A stretch of DNA of 64,000 bases from positions 96,588 through 160,587 of the forward strand of contig NZ_FNCJ01000019.1 of NCBI RefSeq assembly GCF_900100735.1, in the 5' to 3' direction. The DNA is from Paraburkholderia phenazinium (GTDB taxonomy: Bacteria > Pseudomonadota > Gammaproteobacteria > Burkholderiales > Burkholderiaceae). Made by a program: the position numbers and the translations under genes. This document shows, piece by piece, positions 1-8,072 of the stretch; the stretch's first letter is position 1, and every line of letters starts with the position of its first letter. The notes beneath the pieces were generated by a model, which saw only the letters and a program-made list of their open reading frames with translations, made no database searches and was not told where the DNA came from.

Positions 1-280
1 CGAGGAAGACCTGCACAGCCTCGAGACCGGTAGTGCGGAGCATGACGACAGTCCTGAGGCGCAGCTGATTCGCAGCCAGAGCCGCAAGCGGGTGCACCAC
101 GCGCTACGCAGCTTGCGTCTGGAATACCGGGAGGTCGTGGTGCTACGGGAACTGGAAGAATTGTCGTACAAGGAAATTGCCGTGATTGTGGGAATTCCCA
201 TGGGCACGGTGATGTCTCGCCTCGGGCGCGGCCGCCAGCAACTTGCGGCGCTGCTCGCACCGACGGATCAGGAGGCGTGA
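1..280 (+). CDS. ECF-type RNA polymerase sigma factor, C-terminal part
   Basis: The gene is cut by the left window edge and is open from base 2. About 92 C-terminal residues are visible. They hold sigma region 4: the helix REVVVLRELEELSYKEIA followed by the recognition helix GIPMGTVMSRLGRGRQQL, which contacts the -35 promoter element. The sigma-70/ECF assignment follows from this region and from the next gene, a zinc-finger anti-sigma factor whose ATG (280) overlaps this stop (TGA 278-280), so the two are translationally coupled. Region 2 and the start lie outside the window. The ECF subgroup cannot be decided from this fragment. Confidence 0.9.
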   Translation, partial: EEDLHSLETGSAEHDDSPEAQLIRSQSRKRVHHALRSLRLEYREVVVLRELEELSYKEIAVIVGIPMGTVMSRLGRGRQQLAALLAPTDQEA

Positions 281-1095
281 TGGAGCACGAACAGGCATTT
301 GAACTGCTGCCAGGTTATATCGACGAGGAACTGAGCTTGTCCGAGGCGCTCGAATTCGAGCGCCATCTCGCCGGCTGCGCGCTGTGCAAACAGGCCTATG
401 AGCAGCAGCGCCAGGTTAGTACGCAACTGCGCCAGGCGGATTTGCGTTGGGAGGCGCCACCGGAACTGGCGCAACGCATCCGCGCTGCGTTGCCGGGGCG
501 GCGCTCGCTGTGGCAGCGCCTGGCTGTTCGGCTGGCTGGGACGGGCGCTTTTGGCGGCCGCGCAGGTACGGGCGGCGCCGGAGCGCGGCTGGGCTGGGCG
601 CCGGCCGGCGCGATGGTGTTGAGCCTCGTGGCGCTGACATGGAGCGCGGGGCTCTACCTCTCGATGCCTCCCGGCGATACGCACCTGACGCAGGAACTGG
701 TGGACAGCCATGTGCGATCGCTGCAATTCGATCATCTGTATGACGTGATTTCGACGGACCGCCACACGGTCAAGCCGTGGTTCGACGGCAAGCTCGACTT
801 TGCGCCACCGGTGATCGACCTTGCGCAACAAGGGTATCCGCTGGTGGGCGGCAGGCTCGATTACCTGAACGGACATGCGGTCGCGGTGATGGTCTACCGC
901 TACAAGCTGCACCCGATCAATCTGTATGTCTGGCCGGGCAACGACGCGGGCGCCACGCCGCACATCGCCGAGCGGCAGGGCTACCATCTGGCGCACTGGA
1001 GTGCCGCGGGAATGAATTACTGGGCCATTACCGATGCCGGTGAAGCCGAGCTCAATGGCTTCATTACGAATCTGCGCGCGCATCCTGCTTCCTGA
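280..1095 (+). CDS. Transmembrane zinc-finger anti-sigma factor
   Basis: A 271-residue protein. The N-terminal ~45 residues form an anti-sigma zinc-binding domain with the H-x3-C-x2-C signature (HLAGCALC), as in zf-HC2/ChrR/RsrA-type proteins. A hydrophobic segment around residues 107-130 (MVLSLVALTWSAGLYL) is a single membrane anchor, leaving a periplasmic domain of about 140 residues. It should hold the upstream ECF sigma factor at the inner membrane until a periplasmic signal arrives. The ATG at 280 overlaps the sigma stop; an in-frame GTG at 277 would add one residue. The following metallophosphoesterase and cupredoxin are the likely regulon. Confidence 0.86.
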   Translation: MEHEQAFELLPGYIDEELSLSEALEFERHLAGCALCKQAYEQQRQVSTQLRQADLRWEAPPELAQRIRAALPGRRSLWQRLAVRLAGTGAFGGRAGTGGAGARLGWAPAGAMVLSLVALTWSAGLYLSMPPGDTHLTQELVDSHVRSLQFDHLYDVISTDRHTVKPWFDGKLDFAPPVIDLAQQGYPLVGGRLDYLNGHAVAVMVYRYKLHPINLYVWPGNDAGATPHIAERQGYHLAHWSAAGMNYWAITDAGEAELNGFITNLRAHPAS

Positions 1096-1194
1096 CGGTT
1101 GCGGCACAGCCTGATTTCGTTCGACAAAATTTTCCTGATTCGCGGAATAAACCGCGTGACGCAACAGTCTCCTCATTGAATCCAGTCAGGGGGC

Positions 1195-1213
1195 CCGGCG
1201 GATGAGCCGCCGG
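1195..1213 (+). terminator. GC-rich hairpin between anti-sigma and phosphoesterase genes
   Basis: Perfect 7-bp stem CCGGCGG / CCGCCGG with the loop ATGAG. No T-run follows, so it is more likely an attenuating or mRNA-stabilising structure than a strong intrinsic terminator. Upstream (1144-1170) a GGAATA box and a GTCT box about 18 bases apart resemble an ECF-type promoter, which is only a weak suggestion. Confidence 0.35.
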
Positions 1214-1245
1214 CCTACCTCCTGAACTTCAATCGTGAGGTCACC

Positions 1246-2190
1246 ATGCCGTCAGATCTTCCATCCGATCCGTCGCGCCGCGGCGCGTTGAAGTGTCTCG
1301 CCTTCGGTGGCGTGGGCACGGTGTTTGTCCTTGCCGGTGGGATTCTCACGCCGGTCGAACTGGCGCTGGCCGCCAGCTCGAAGGATTCCTCAATGGCCTC
1401 GGGTGTGCCGCTGTTCCTGCAGATCAGCGACACGCACATCGGCTTTAACAAGGAAGCCAATCCGGACGTGGCGGGCACGCTCAAGCAGACCATCGACTTC
1501 GTCAACGCAATGCCGGTCAAGCCGGCCTTGACGATTCACACAGGCGACATCACGCATCTGTCCAAGCCGGAGCAGTTCGATCTCGCGGCCCAGTTGTTGT
1601 CGGGCCTGAATATCACCGAGTTGCATACGGTGCCCGGCGAGCACGATGTGACCGATGGACCCGGCACGGAGTACTTCAATCGTTTCGGCCAGGCTTCCGA
1701 CAACAAGGGCTATTACAGCTTCGACCACAACGGCGTGCACTTTATCGGTCTCGTCAACGTGATGCATTTCAAGCCGAACGGCCTGGGGGGCCTGGGTGAC
1801 GATCAGCTTGCGTGGCTCGAAAACGACCTGAAGGGCCGCTCGTCCAGTACTCCGATCGTCGTGTTCGCGCATATGCCGATGTGGACCATCTACGAGCCAT
1901 GGGGTTGGGGCACGGGGGATGCGGGCCAGGCCATGAGCTATCTGAAGCGTTTCGGCTCGGTAACGGTTCTGAACGGCCACATCCATCAGATTGTCTCGAA
2001 GGTGGAGGGCAATATCACCTTCCATACGGCGCGCTCGACCGCTTATCCGCAACCGGCCGCAGGCGAGGGGCCCGGACCCATGCCATTGACGGTGGCGAGC
2101 GATCAACTGCCGCGGATGCTGGGCGTGACCAGCATCAAGATCATGCGCCACCCGCTCAAAGCGACGCTGAACGACACCACGCTCGTCTGA
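1246..2190 (+). CDS. Tat-exported metallophosphoesterase (calcineurin-like)
   Basis: A 314-residue protein. The N-terminus carries a twin-arginine-type signal (SRRGALKCLAFGGVG plus hydrophobic core, ending near LAASSK), so it acts in the periplasm. The calcineurin-like phosphoesterase motifs occur in order: QISDTHIG (D-x-H), HTGDITH (GD), PGEHDVTD (the GNHD equivalent with Glu for Asn), VFAHMPMW and LNGHIHQI (GHxH). These coordinate a two-metal site that cleaves phosphomono- or diesters; the substrate is unknown. GAGG precedes the ATG. It lies between an ECF/anti-sigma pair and a periplasmic copper protein, suggesting a shared envelope-stress role. The Asn-to-Glu change in GNHD is worth noting. 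Confidence 0.9.
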   Translation: MPSDLPSDPSRRGALKCLAFGGVGTVFVLAGGILTPVELALAASSKDSSMASGVPLFLQISDTHIGFNKEANPDVAGTLKQTIDFVNAMPVKPALTIHTGDITHLSKPEQFDLAAQLLSGLNITELHTVPGEHDVTDGPGTEYFNRFGQASDNKGYYSFDHNGVHFIGLVNVMHFKPNGLGGLGDDQLAWLENDLKGRSSSTPIVVFAHMPMWTIYEPWGWGTGDAGQAMSYLKRFGSVTVLNGHIHQIVSKVEGNITFHTARSTAYPQPAAGEGPGPMPLTVASDQLPRMLGVTSIKIMRHPLKATLNDTTLV

Positions 2191-2226
2191 ACCAGTTTAT
2201 CAATGCTTGCCAAAAGGACAACAATC

Positions 2227-2571
2227 ATGATTAGGAATGCTATTCAACACTTGATGAGACTTGCACTCATGGCAATGCTGATGCTGGCGGCGTCAGCCGG
2301 CTTCTCCGCCGTTCAGGCGCAGGAGGCGAATGCCGTGGTGATCAAGAACTTCATGTTTTCGCCGATGGCGATCACCGTCAAGACCGGTGCCACGGTGACC
2401 TGGAAGAACCTCGATGGCGAGCCGCATACGGTGGTCAACGACGCGGGCCTGTTCCGTTCCGCGGCGCTCGATCAGAACGAAACCTTCCAGTACAAGTTCG
2501 ATAAACCGGGGATCTACAAGATTTTCTGCGGCATCCACCCGAATATGCGAGCGACCATTACGGTGCAGTAG
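2227..2571 (+). CDS. Periplasmic cupredoxin (plastocyanin/amicyanin-like)
   Basis: A 114-residue protein with a Sec-type signal peptide cleaved near VQAQEANA. The cupredoxin fold is shown by FMFSPMAITVKTGATVTW and the type 1 copper ligands: His in EPHTV, then Cys, His and Met in FCGIHPNM. It probably carries electrons in the periplasm. The start at 2227 is preferred over the in-frame TTG at 2203 because AAAGGAC lies about 8 bases upstream and the signal peptide then begins correctly (MIRNAIQH). It lies 36 bases after the metallophosphoesterase in the same apparent operon. The redox partner is not identifiable here. Confidence 0.9.
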   Translation: MIRNAIQHLMRLALMAMLMLAASAGFSAVQAQEANAVVIKNFMFSPMAITVKTGATVTWKNLDGEPHTVVNDAGLFRSAALDQNETFQYKFDKPGIYKIFCGIHPNMRATITVQ

Positions 2572-2594
2572 GGGCGCGGCCCGCCACGTGCGTC

Positions 2595-4202
2595 TTAGTG
2601 ATGCGCGTAGTGCGCGGTTACTTGTTTCTGTGCCAGTTCGGTTGCGCGCAGCGGCCGCTGGTACAGATAACCCTGCCCAAACGGGACGCCAGCGTCGCGC
2701 AGCGCGCGGTGCTGTGCCTCCGTTTCGACGCCCTCGGCGATCACAACCAGATCGAAGTGTCCGGCGACGGCTACGATTCCGCGGATCAGGTCAGCTCCGC
2801 CCATATCCACTTGCGCAACAAACTGCCGGTCGATCTTGACGTAGTCGAACGGAAAGCGGCTCAGCAGATCGAGGTTGCTGTGCTGTGTGCCGAAGTCGTC
2901 GATGGCGAAGCGCACGCCGCGCGCCTTGAGCGTCTCGAAGATCGCAACTACCCGCGGGCTTTTGCTCAGCAAGAACCGCTCGGTCAACTCGAGCACGAGG
3001 CTCACGCCTTCTGGCAATGCGTCGACAACCGCCAGCACCTCGGCGACGAAGCCGCGCCGCTCGAGATCGCGTGGCGCGATGTTGATTGCAATGCGCAGCG
3101 GCAGCGCCGGCGGGGATGCGCTCATTTCTACGGTCGCAGTGCGCAAGATAAAGCGCGTCACCTCGGCGAGCAGTGCGCTGGTCTCGACCTCGGCCATGAA
3201 CACGGCGGGATTGACGGCGCCCCACTTGGGATGATTCCAGCGTAACAGAGCCTCCACGCCAGCCACGCGACGAGTCGTAATCTCGACGATCGGTTGATAG
3301 ACGACGTGCAACTCGCCTTGTTTCAAACCGCGCCGCACCGCGCTGAGCAGCAGGCGGCGCGGTGCTAGCACGAGCAAGTAGAGCGCTGCGATGAGGGCGC
3401 CGAGCAGCAGGCCCGCGGCGCCGAAAAGCAGGCCATACTGCCAGCGCATCTGCATGCTGAAGGCTGGTGATGCGCTCAGTTCGATCGCGAACGGCCATAT
3501 GCTGGATTCAACGCGTGTCGCGTTGAGCTGCGTGTCCTGTGCGGCCGGCACGAATACGCCGTGGTCGGTCAGACTGCCGCTGCCCGCGATTGACAACGCG
3601 GTTTGCTGCGCGCCGTATCGCACGCCGTGAGCCAGCGTATCGGCAATGTATCCACCTTCAATAATGTAGAGCACGCCGGTGTCCTGGCCCGTTGCATGGA
3701 ACATGGCGATAACCGGCACGCCCGGCTGGAACTGTGTTTCGGCGAGCAGCTTGATGCTCACCGGCACGCCGGGCTGGGCCCGGTAGGTGGAGAGCGGTAC
3801 ATCGATCGGCCCAAGGCCAGATGAACAATAGACGCGCCCGTTTCGCACCAGCGTGATCGCGCGCACGTAGCTGACGTAGGTTTGCAACGCCGACAACTGA
3901 TGCTCCACCTGCGCGCACGGCTGACCGGCGAGGGCGCTCAGATCGGCTACGCGACGCGAGCTGACGCCGCTCAGGATGGTGTCGACGGAGGCGGCGAGGT
4001 CGCTGCCGATCAGGCGCTCGCGCGCAGCGACGGCGCGCGTGGCGTAGTGGTCACCGGCCATCAGCATGGCGAGCATGACGGACAGGCCGCATGCGATAGC
4101 CACAATCTGCCACAAGCGTGGGGCAATCCCGCGCCAGACCGGAGGCGACGCGGAGGCTTCGGCAATCGAGGTCTTGCCGGCAGTGTTCGACGAGTCGTAC
4201 AT
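2595..4202 (-). CDS. CSS-motif/EAL cyclic-di-GMP phosphodiesterase
   Basis: About 535 residues. A first membrane helix (residues ~28-48) and a second (~255-278) flank a periplasmic CSS-motif sensor domain of ~200 residues; the CSS tripeptide is visible in VYCSSG and a second Cys in GQPCAQ, matching the disulfide/redox-sensing arrangement of this class. The cytoplasmic C-terminus is an EAL domain with VEALLRW, the metal/catalytic DDFG, the VKIDR segment and IAEGVET followed by GQGYLYQRP. It should hydrolyse c-di-GMP in response to periplasmic redox or Dsb status. The start is uncertain: ATG 4202 is given, while an in-frame GTG at 4247 would add 15 residues. It is convergent with the cupredoxin gene. 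Confidence 0.9.
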   Translation of the reverse strand: MYDSSNTAGKTSIAEASASPPVWRGIAPRLWQIVAIACGLSVMLAMLMAGDHYATRAVAARERLIGSDLAASVDTILSGVSSRRVADLSALAGQPCAQVEHQLSALQTYVSYVRAITLVRNGRVYCSSGLGPIDVPLSTYRAQPGVPVSIKLLAETQFQPGVPVIAMFHATGQDTGVLYIIEGGYIADTLAHGVRYGAQQTALSIAGSGSLTDHGVFVPAAQDTQLNATRVESSIWPFAIELSASPAFSMQMRWQYGLLFGAAGLLLGALIAALYLLVLAPRRLLLSAVRRGLKQGELHVVYQPIVEITTRRVAGVEALLRWNHPKWGAVNPAVFMAEVETSALLAEVTRFILRTATVEMSASPPALPLRIAINIAPRDLERRGFVAEVLAVVDALPEGVSLVLELTERFLLSKSPRVVAIFETLKARGVRFAIDDFGTQHSNLDLLSRFPFDYVKIDRQFVAQVDMGGADLIRGIVAVAGHFDLVVIAEGVETEAQHRALRDAGVPFGQGYLYQRPLRATELAQKQVTAHYAHH

Positions 4203-4330
4203 GGCATCGCGGCAAACGAGGATGGATCCACGCCGTGGGTGCAGCACCGGGATGGCGGACGTGGTCGATTTGTCAGATGATATCGCATGCTAATGCACCG
4301 GCCACCACGACATCGGAGCTTCCCCTCGAC

Positions 4331-4765
4331 TTAACGCGGCGGCTTCCGATCCCCCTTCCTGCGCCCTCCAATCGCCCCCGACGCTGCGGCCCGCATAATG
4401 CGGCGGAAAGTCGGGCACTCCATATGACTCGGTGCCGGGCACGCAGCAGCGTGTCGTAGTCCGTCACGCATAGCGCTTAATTGACGGATCGTTTTGTCCA
4501 GTTCATCCGCCTTGGCCGAGAGCATCTGCCTGTCGATGCGCGGCTGTCCTTGCGGCGCGAACATCAGCGCGACTTCATCGAGCGAGAATCCAGCGGCGCG
4601 TCCCAGCGCAATCAACGCTAACCGGTCCAGCACGCCCGCATCGAACTGGCGGCGCAACCCCAGCCTGCCGCTGGATGCAATCAAGCCCTTTTCCTCGTAA
4701 AAGCGGAGTGTGGAGGCGGGAACGCCCGAACGCTGCACCACTTCGGCAATGTCTAGCTTGGTCAC
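4331..4765 (-). CDS. MerR-family transcriptional regulator
   Basis: A 144-residue protein. The N-terminal winged helix is typical (DIAEVVQRSGVPASTLRFYEEKGLI, residues 5-29, then the LRRQFDAGVLDRL wing), followed by a dimerisation coiled coil (~80-105). The C-terminus has a Cys-containing tail (AACPAPSHMECPTFRR) that could bind a metal or sense redox state. It is divergent from a methyltransferase gene, and the 73-bp gap holds a perfect MerR-type operator inside a 19-bp promoter spacer, so the methyltransferase is very likely its target. The inducer is unknown. Confidence 0.9.
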   Translation of the reverse strand: MTKLDIAEVVQRSGVPASTLRFYEEKGLIASSGRLGLRRQFDAGVLDRLALIALGRAAGFSLDEVALMFAPQGQPRIDRQMLSAKADELDKTIRQLSAMRDGLRHAAACPAPSHMECPTFRRIMRAAASGAIGGRRKGDRKPPR

Positions 4766-4768
4766 CGC

Positions 4769-4799
4769 TTGACCTCAAGTCGACTTGAACTCGCATAGT
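4769..4799 (+). promoter_or_regulatory. MerR-type promoter with 19-bp spacer and palindromic operator
   Basis: The -35 box TTGACC (4769-4774) and -10 box CATAGT (4794-4799) are separated by exactly 19 bases, the over-long spacing that defines MerR-activated promoters. The spacer begins with the perfect 14-bp palindrome TCAAGTCGACTTGA (4775-4788), very close to known SoxR/MerR-class boxes. It reads toward the methyltransferase gene at 4839. Confidence 0.82.
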
Positions 4800-4838
4800 G
4801 TAGCTTTCCCTTCCCGCGGCAAGCCAAGGACAACGAAT

Positions 4839-5675
4839 ATGGGCACCACACACCAGACAGAAACCGGGCAGGCAACCCATTGGAGCGGCGGCGCCGGACG
4901 CGCCTGGGTGACGGCCCAGGCGCTGCTCGACCCAATGTTCAAACCGTTTGAAGATCTACTCGTCGCCAGGATTGGCGCGGCATCCGCGCAGCGCGTCCTT
5001 GACGTCGGCTGCGGCACCGGCAGCACAACACTGGCAGTGGCACGACAGCTCGGTGAACGAGGCCATTGTCTCGGCGCCGATGTTTCCGCGCCGATGGTCG
5101 CCGCTGCCCGGGCACGAGCCGAACAGGAAGGCTCGGCGGCACGCTTTATCCTCGCCGACGTGCAGACTCATGCCTTCGAGCCGGCGAGCTTCGAGCGGAT
5201 CATCTCGCGCTTTGGCGTCATGTTCTTCGATAACCCGGTGCAGGCCTTCGAGAACCTGCTGCGCGCCGCAAGCAGCGACGCCGAGCTCGCCTTCATCGCC
5301 TGGCGCAGCGCCGCGGACAACCCGTTCATGACGACGGCCGAGCGTGCCGCCGCGCCGCTGTTGCCGAATCTGCCCGTCCGTCGGCCCGGTGCGCCGGGAC
5401 AGTTCGCCTTCGCAGACCGGCAACGTGTCGATTCCATCCTTGAAGACAGCGGCTGGCTCGGGATCGACATCCAGCCGATCGATGTGCAGTGCTCCCTGCC
5501 CGAAAATCAGTTGATCGATTACCTCACCCAACTCGGCCCTGTTGGTCTGTGTCTTCAGGAGGCGGACCAGCATACGCGCAAGCAAGTCGTCGAAACGGTT
5601 CGCAGCGCCTTCGATCCCTATGTGCACGGCGCCGACGTGCACTACACCGCTGCTTGCTGGATGGTCTGCGCCTGA
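4839..5675 (+). CDS. SAM-dependent class I methyltransferase
   Basis: About 278 residues. The Rossmann-fold SAM-binding motif I is clear (RVLDVGCGTGSTTLAVA), followed by the acidic end of beta-2 (GADVS) and motif II (FILADVQTHAF). The N-terminal part (HWSGGAGRAWV) resembles UbiE/COQ5-like and related small-molecule methyltransferases that begin with a W-x(4)-W element. The substrate is unknown. ATG 4839 is chosen because AAGGAC lies just upstream and it falls downstream of the MerR promoter; a TTG at 4785 would overlap the promoter. Probably induced by the divergent MerR regulator. Confidence 0.88.
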   Translation: MGTTHQTETGQATHWSGGAGRAWVTAQALLDPMFKPFEDLLVARIGAASAQRVLDVGCGTGSTTLAVARQLGERGHCLGADVSAPMVAAARARAEQEGSAARFILADVQTHAFEPASFERIISRFGVMFFDNPVQAFENLLRAASSDAELAFIAWRSAADNPFMTTAERAAAPLLPNLPVRRPGAPGQFAFADRQRVDSILEDSGWLGIDIQPIDVQCSLPENQLIDYLTQLGPVGLCLQEADQHTRKQVVETVRSAFDPYVHGADVHYTAACWMVCA

Positions 5676-5725
5676 GCGCCATCCGCGTAGACTGCGCCAA
5701 AGCAGGGGCGCAGGACGATGCCGCT

Positions 5726-6030
5726 CTATCTGAGTTCGGTTTCAGCAGCGAGCAAAGCCTGATTCGCCGAGTCGACCAGCTTTCTCAGCAGACGGGTCAG
5801 ATCCCGGCGTTCAGTCGTGCTCCATTCGGCAAGCACTTCGTTGAACAGCCGGTTGCGGGCCGTGCTGATGGTCTCCACCATCTCGGTCTGCATATGCATC
5901 CGGCTCAAACCATACCCGCTATTGCGTTCAACGATGAGATGCTGAATTCCGAGGGCAGGCTCGCCGATCCGGCAACTGATTTCGCGCCCTATACCGAGTC
6001 GGTTCAGGCGGCGATGCGGGAGTTGCCGGT
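5726..6030 (-). pseudogene. Remnant of a MarR-family regulator
   Basis: The reverse strand encodes a recognisable MarR C-terminus: VETISTARNRLFNEVLAE, WSTTERRDLTRLLRKLVD and a short tail up to the stop at 5726. The upstream part only partly fits a MarR wing (LNRLGIGREIS, then EPALGIQHLIVERN) and appears to have suffered frameshifts. No intact DNA-binding N-terminus or start can be built before the divergent LysR remnant at 6072. The boundaries toward 6030 are approximate. Confidence 0.6.
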
Positions 6031-6071
6031 ATTGCTGGCGGAGCCGCAAACGAGTAACGAAGGGTCGCAGC

Positions 6072-6363
6072 TTGGAACTACGACACCTTAAATACTTCTT
6101 GGCGGTTGCCGAGAACCAGAGTTTCCGCCTGGCTGCCGAGCGTATCAACATCACGCAGCCGTCGATTACGCGCCAGATTCAGGATCTGGAAGAGATGCTG
6201 GGCGCGCGGCTGTTCGACCGTACGCCTCAAGGTGTCAAGATGACCGTTGCGGGCGAATCTCTCGCTCCCCATTCCGCTGGCGTTCGCTTACCTTGAGAGC
6301 AATGCCAACGCGGCATTGCAGCGTCTGCTACGCGTCCTCGGCGCGAGTACCAAAGCAACCTGA
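6072..6363 (+). pseudogene. LysR-family regulator with large internal deletion
   Basis: The reading frame from 6072 gives an excellent LysR DNA-binding domain (MELRHLKYFLAVAENQSF, then ITQPSITRQIQDLEEMLG and ARLFDRT) but stops after 74 residues. In another frame from 6271 the sequence IPLAFAYLESNANAALQRLL runs to a stop at 6361-6363 and looks like the C-terminal end of a LysR effector domain. About 200 central residues are missing, so this is one gene with an internal deletion and a frame change at ~6265-6271. It probably makes no functional regulator. Confidence 0.78.
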
Positions 6364-6387
6364 TCGATTAACTCCTAAAGGCGCACC

Positions 6388-6557
6388 ATGCTGAAAGACT
6401 GGAAGTCGTTTTTGCCTAAAAAGCGATCGACCTCGGCGTCACGCAGGTGGAGATAGCGGAGGCCCTTGGCGTTGCGGTTGCCATGAACGCGGGAGCTGCG
6501 CTTGCCTACTCGGGGCGCGTAATGGACGCGTTCAACGAACTGTCCGATAAGGGCTGA
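6388..6557 (+). pseudogene. AhpD/carboxymuconolactone decarboxylase-like remnant
   Basis: An ATG at 6388 encodes MLKDWKSFLP, a typical start for small AhpD-like proteins. After a frame change the sequence IDLGVTQVEIAEALGVAVAM and NAGAALAYSGRVMDAFNEL runs to the stop at 6555-6557, matching the C-terminal helices of the family. The middle, including the CxxC catalytic segment, is missing. AhpD-like genes often sit beside a LysR gene, so both were probably one locus that lost internal segments. Confidence 0.68.
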
Positions 6558-6934
6558 TCGATCAATTGCCTCGCCAACTCATAGTTGTCATCCAGGCAAC
6601 TAACATCTGGAAGTAATGCGAAAGGCATGTCACGCGATTTCACATACATGCCTTTCGCATCGAATAAGCACACGACTCTGATCCGTTCCAATGAGGGGAA
6701 ATACCAGACGGACATCAATTCTGTTCAGGGCGCCAATGCGCTGCTATCGCTGCAAGGTTCTTCCCGCTATACCGTTGCACATCAAATGTTGCAAACCAGC
6801 GACAGACGAATTAAATATTTTTTTAAAATTCTGTCGCGGAAATATCATCGATCCCCAACAGCACTTGCCGCATAACCCGAGGCCGCGGCCTGGACGGGCA
6901 GGGTGCCTAACAAATAAGCAAACGGAAAATCCCG
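6558..6934. other. Intergenic region upstream of porin, no gene seen
   Basis: This 377-bp stretch holds no convincing coding sequence. It contains a short AT-rich tract around 6808-6830 that stands out from its surroundings and could be part of the porin promoter/5' leader. No clear -35/-10 pair was identified. Confidence 0.45.
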
Positions 6935-8032
6935 GTGAAGAAAACCACGATCGCTATTGGCGGGGCACTGCTTGCCCTCTCGGCTCAAACCGCTTTCGCA
7001 CAAACCTCGGTCACGCTCTACGGCATTGTCGATACGAGCGTGCGCTACCTGACCAACGCGAATGCGAATAACGACAGCCAGGTCTCGATGGGCGTCGGTC
7101 CGATCACCGGCAGCCGCTGGGGCCTGAAGGGCAACGAAGACCTGGGTGGCGGCCTGTCTGCGGTATTCCGGCTTGAAGACGGTTTCAACCTCTGGAATGG
7201 CCAGTTCGCGAGCCAGAACACGTTGTTCAACCGGATGGCTTATGTTGGATTGTCGAGCAATCAGTACGGCGCGCTCACCTTCGGCCGCCAGAATACGCCG
7301 CTGTTCGACCAGCTCGGCAACGTCTACGACCCGCTGACCGTGGGTAACTTCGATCAGGACGGCTGGCTGCCCGGCGCACTCGGCTATGGCCTGCGCGAGA
7401 ACAACTCCGTCAAGTACAACGGCCAGTTCGGCGGCCTGAACGTCGAGGGCATGTACAGCTTTGGTGGCGTGGCCGGCAGCACCGGCGCGAACAACATGTA
7501 CGGCCTGACCGCTTCCTATACGTACGCTGGCCTGTCGCTCGATGCCGGCTATCAGCAGAACAGCGATCTGCAGAACAACAAGTTCAAGGTCGTCAACGTT
7601 AGCGCGGTCTATGCATTCAGCACGGTCAAGGCCTATGCGGGCTGGCTGCATGCCCAGGACAATACCGGCATGGTCGACCTGTATATGGCGGCTGCGAACT
7701 CGCCAGCTGCCGGCTGGTCGACGCCCATCACCAACACCAACCGGATCGACGATGGCTTCTACGTCGGTACGACCTGGCAGGTGACGACGCCGTTGCTGCT
7801 GACCGCAGCGGGTTACTACGATCACTCACGCAATGCGTTGAATGCCGACGACACGACACTCGGCCGTGGCGTCCGTTACTCGGGCGTGCTGCTTGCCGAG
7901 TACTCGCTGTCCAAGCGTACCGAAGTGTATGGCACGGTCGATTTCATTCACGGCACCGGCGCTGCAACTGCGGACTTCCCGGGCCGCAACAACCAGACCG
8001 GTGTTGCAGTGGGTATGCGCAATATCTTCTGA
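6935..8032 (+). CDS. Gram-negative trimeric porin (Burkholderiales OmpC-like)
   Basis: A 365-residue outer membrane porin with a GTG start. The signal peptide (KKTTIAIGGALLALSAQTAFA) is followed by the family hallmark SVTLYGIVDTSVRY and SRWGLKGNEDLGGGL. Alternating amphipathic beta strands run to the C-terminal phenylalanine (GVAVGMRNIF), the signal for outer-membrane assembly. Length fits a 16-strand porin. It gives passage to small hydrophilic solutes. It is the only intact gene in a zone of remnants and has a stem-loop terminator downstream. Its beginning resembles the porin that starts at 63626. Confidence 0.93.
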   Translation: MKKTTIAIGGALLALSAQTAFAQTSVTLYGIVDTSVRYLTNANANNDSQVSMGVGPITGSRWGLKGNEDLGGGLSAVFRLEDGFNLWNGQFASQNTLFNRMAYVGLSSNQYGALTFGRQNTPLFDQLGNVYDPLTVGNFDQDGWLPGALGYGLRENNSVKYNGQFGGLNVEGMYSFGGVAGSTGANNMYGLTASYTYAGLSLDAGYQQNSDLQNNKFKVVNVSAVYAFSTVKAYAGWLHAQDNTGMVDLYMAAANSPAAGWSTPITNTNRIDDGFYVGTTWQVTTPLLLTAAGYYDHSRNALNADDTTLGRGVRYSGVLLAEYSLSKRTEVYGTVDFIHGTGAATADFPGRNNQTGVAVGMRNIF

Positions 8033-8072
8033 TGCGTATGGTCCGGCTTGTTGCCGGACTGTGCACTTGCCT

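Noticed and set aside
268..1176. Minus-strand 302-codon frame opposite the anti-sigma factor
   Set aside because: Basic, low-complexity antisense translation; the plus strand shows the zinc motif and membrane helix.
6506..6875. Two short frames between the AhpD remnant and the porin
   Set aside because: No motif, poor ribosome sites, and they overlap on opposite strands within promoter-like DNA.
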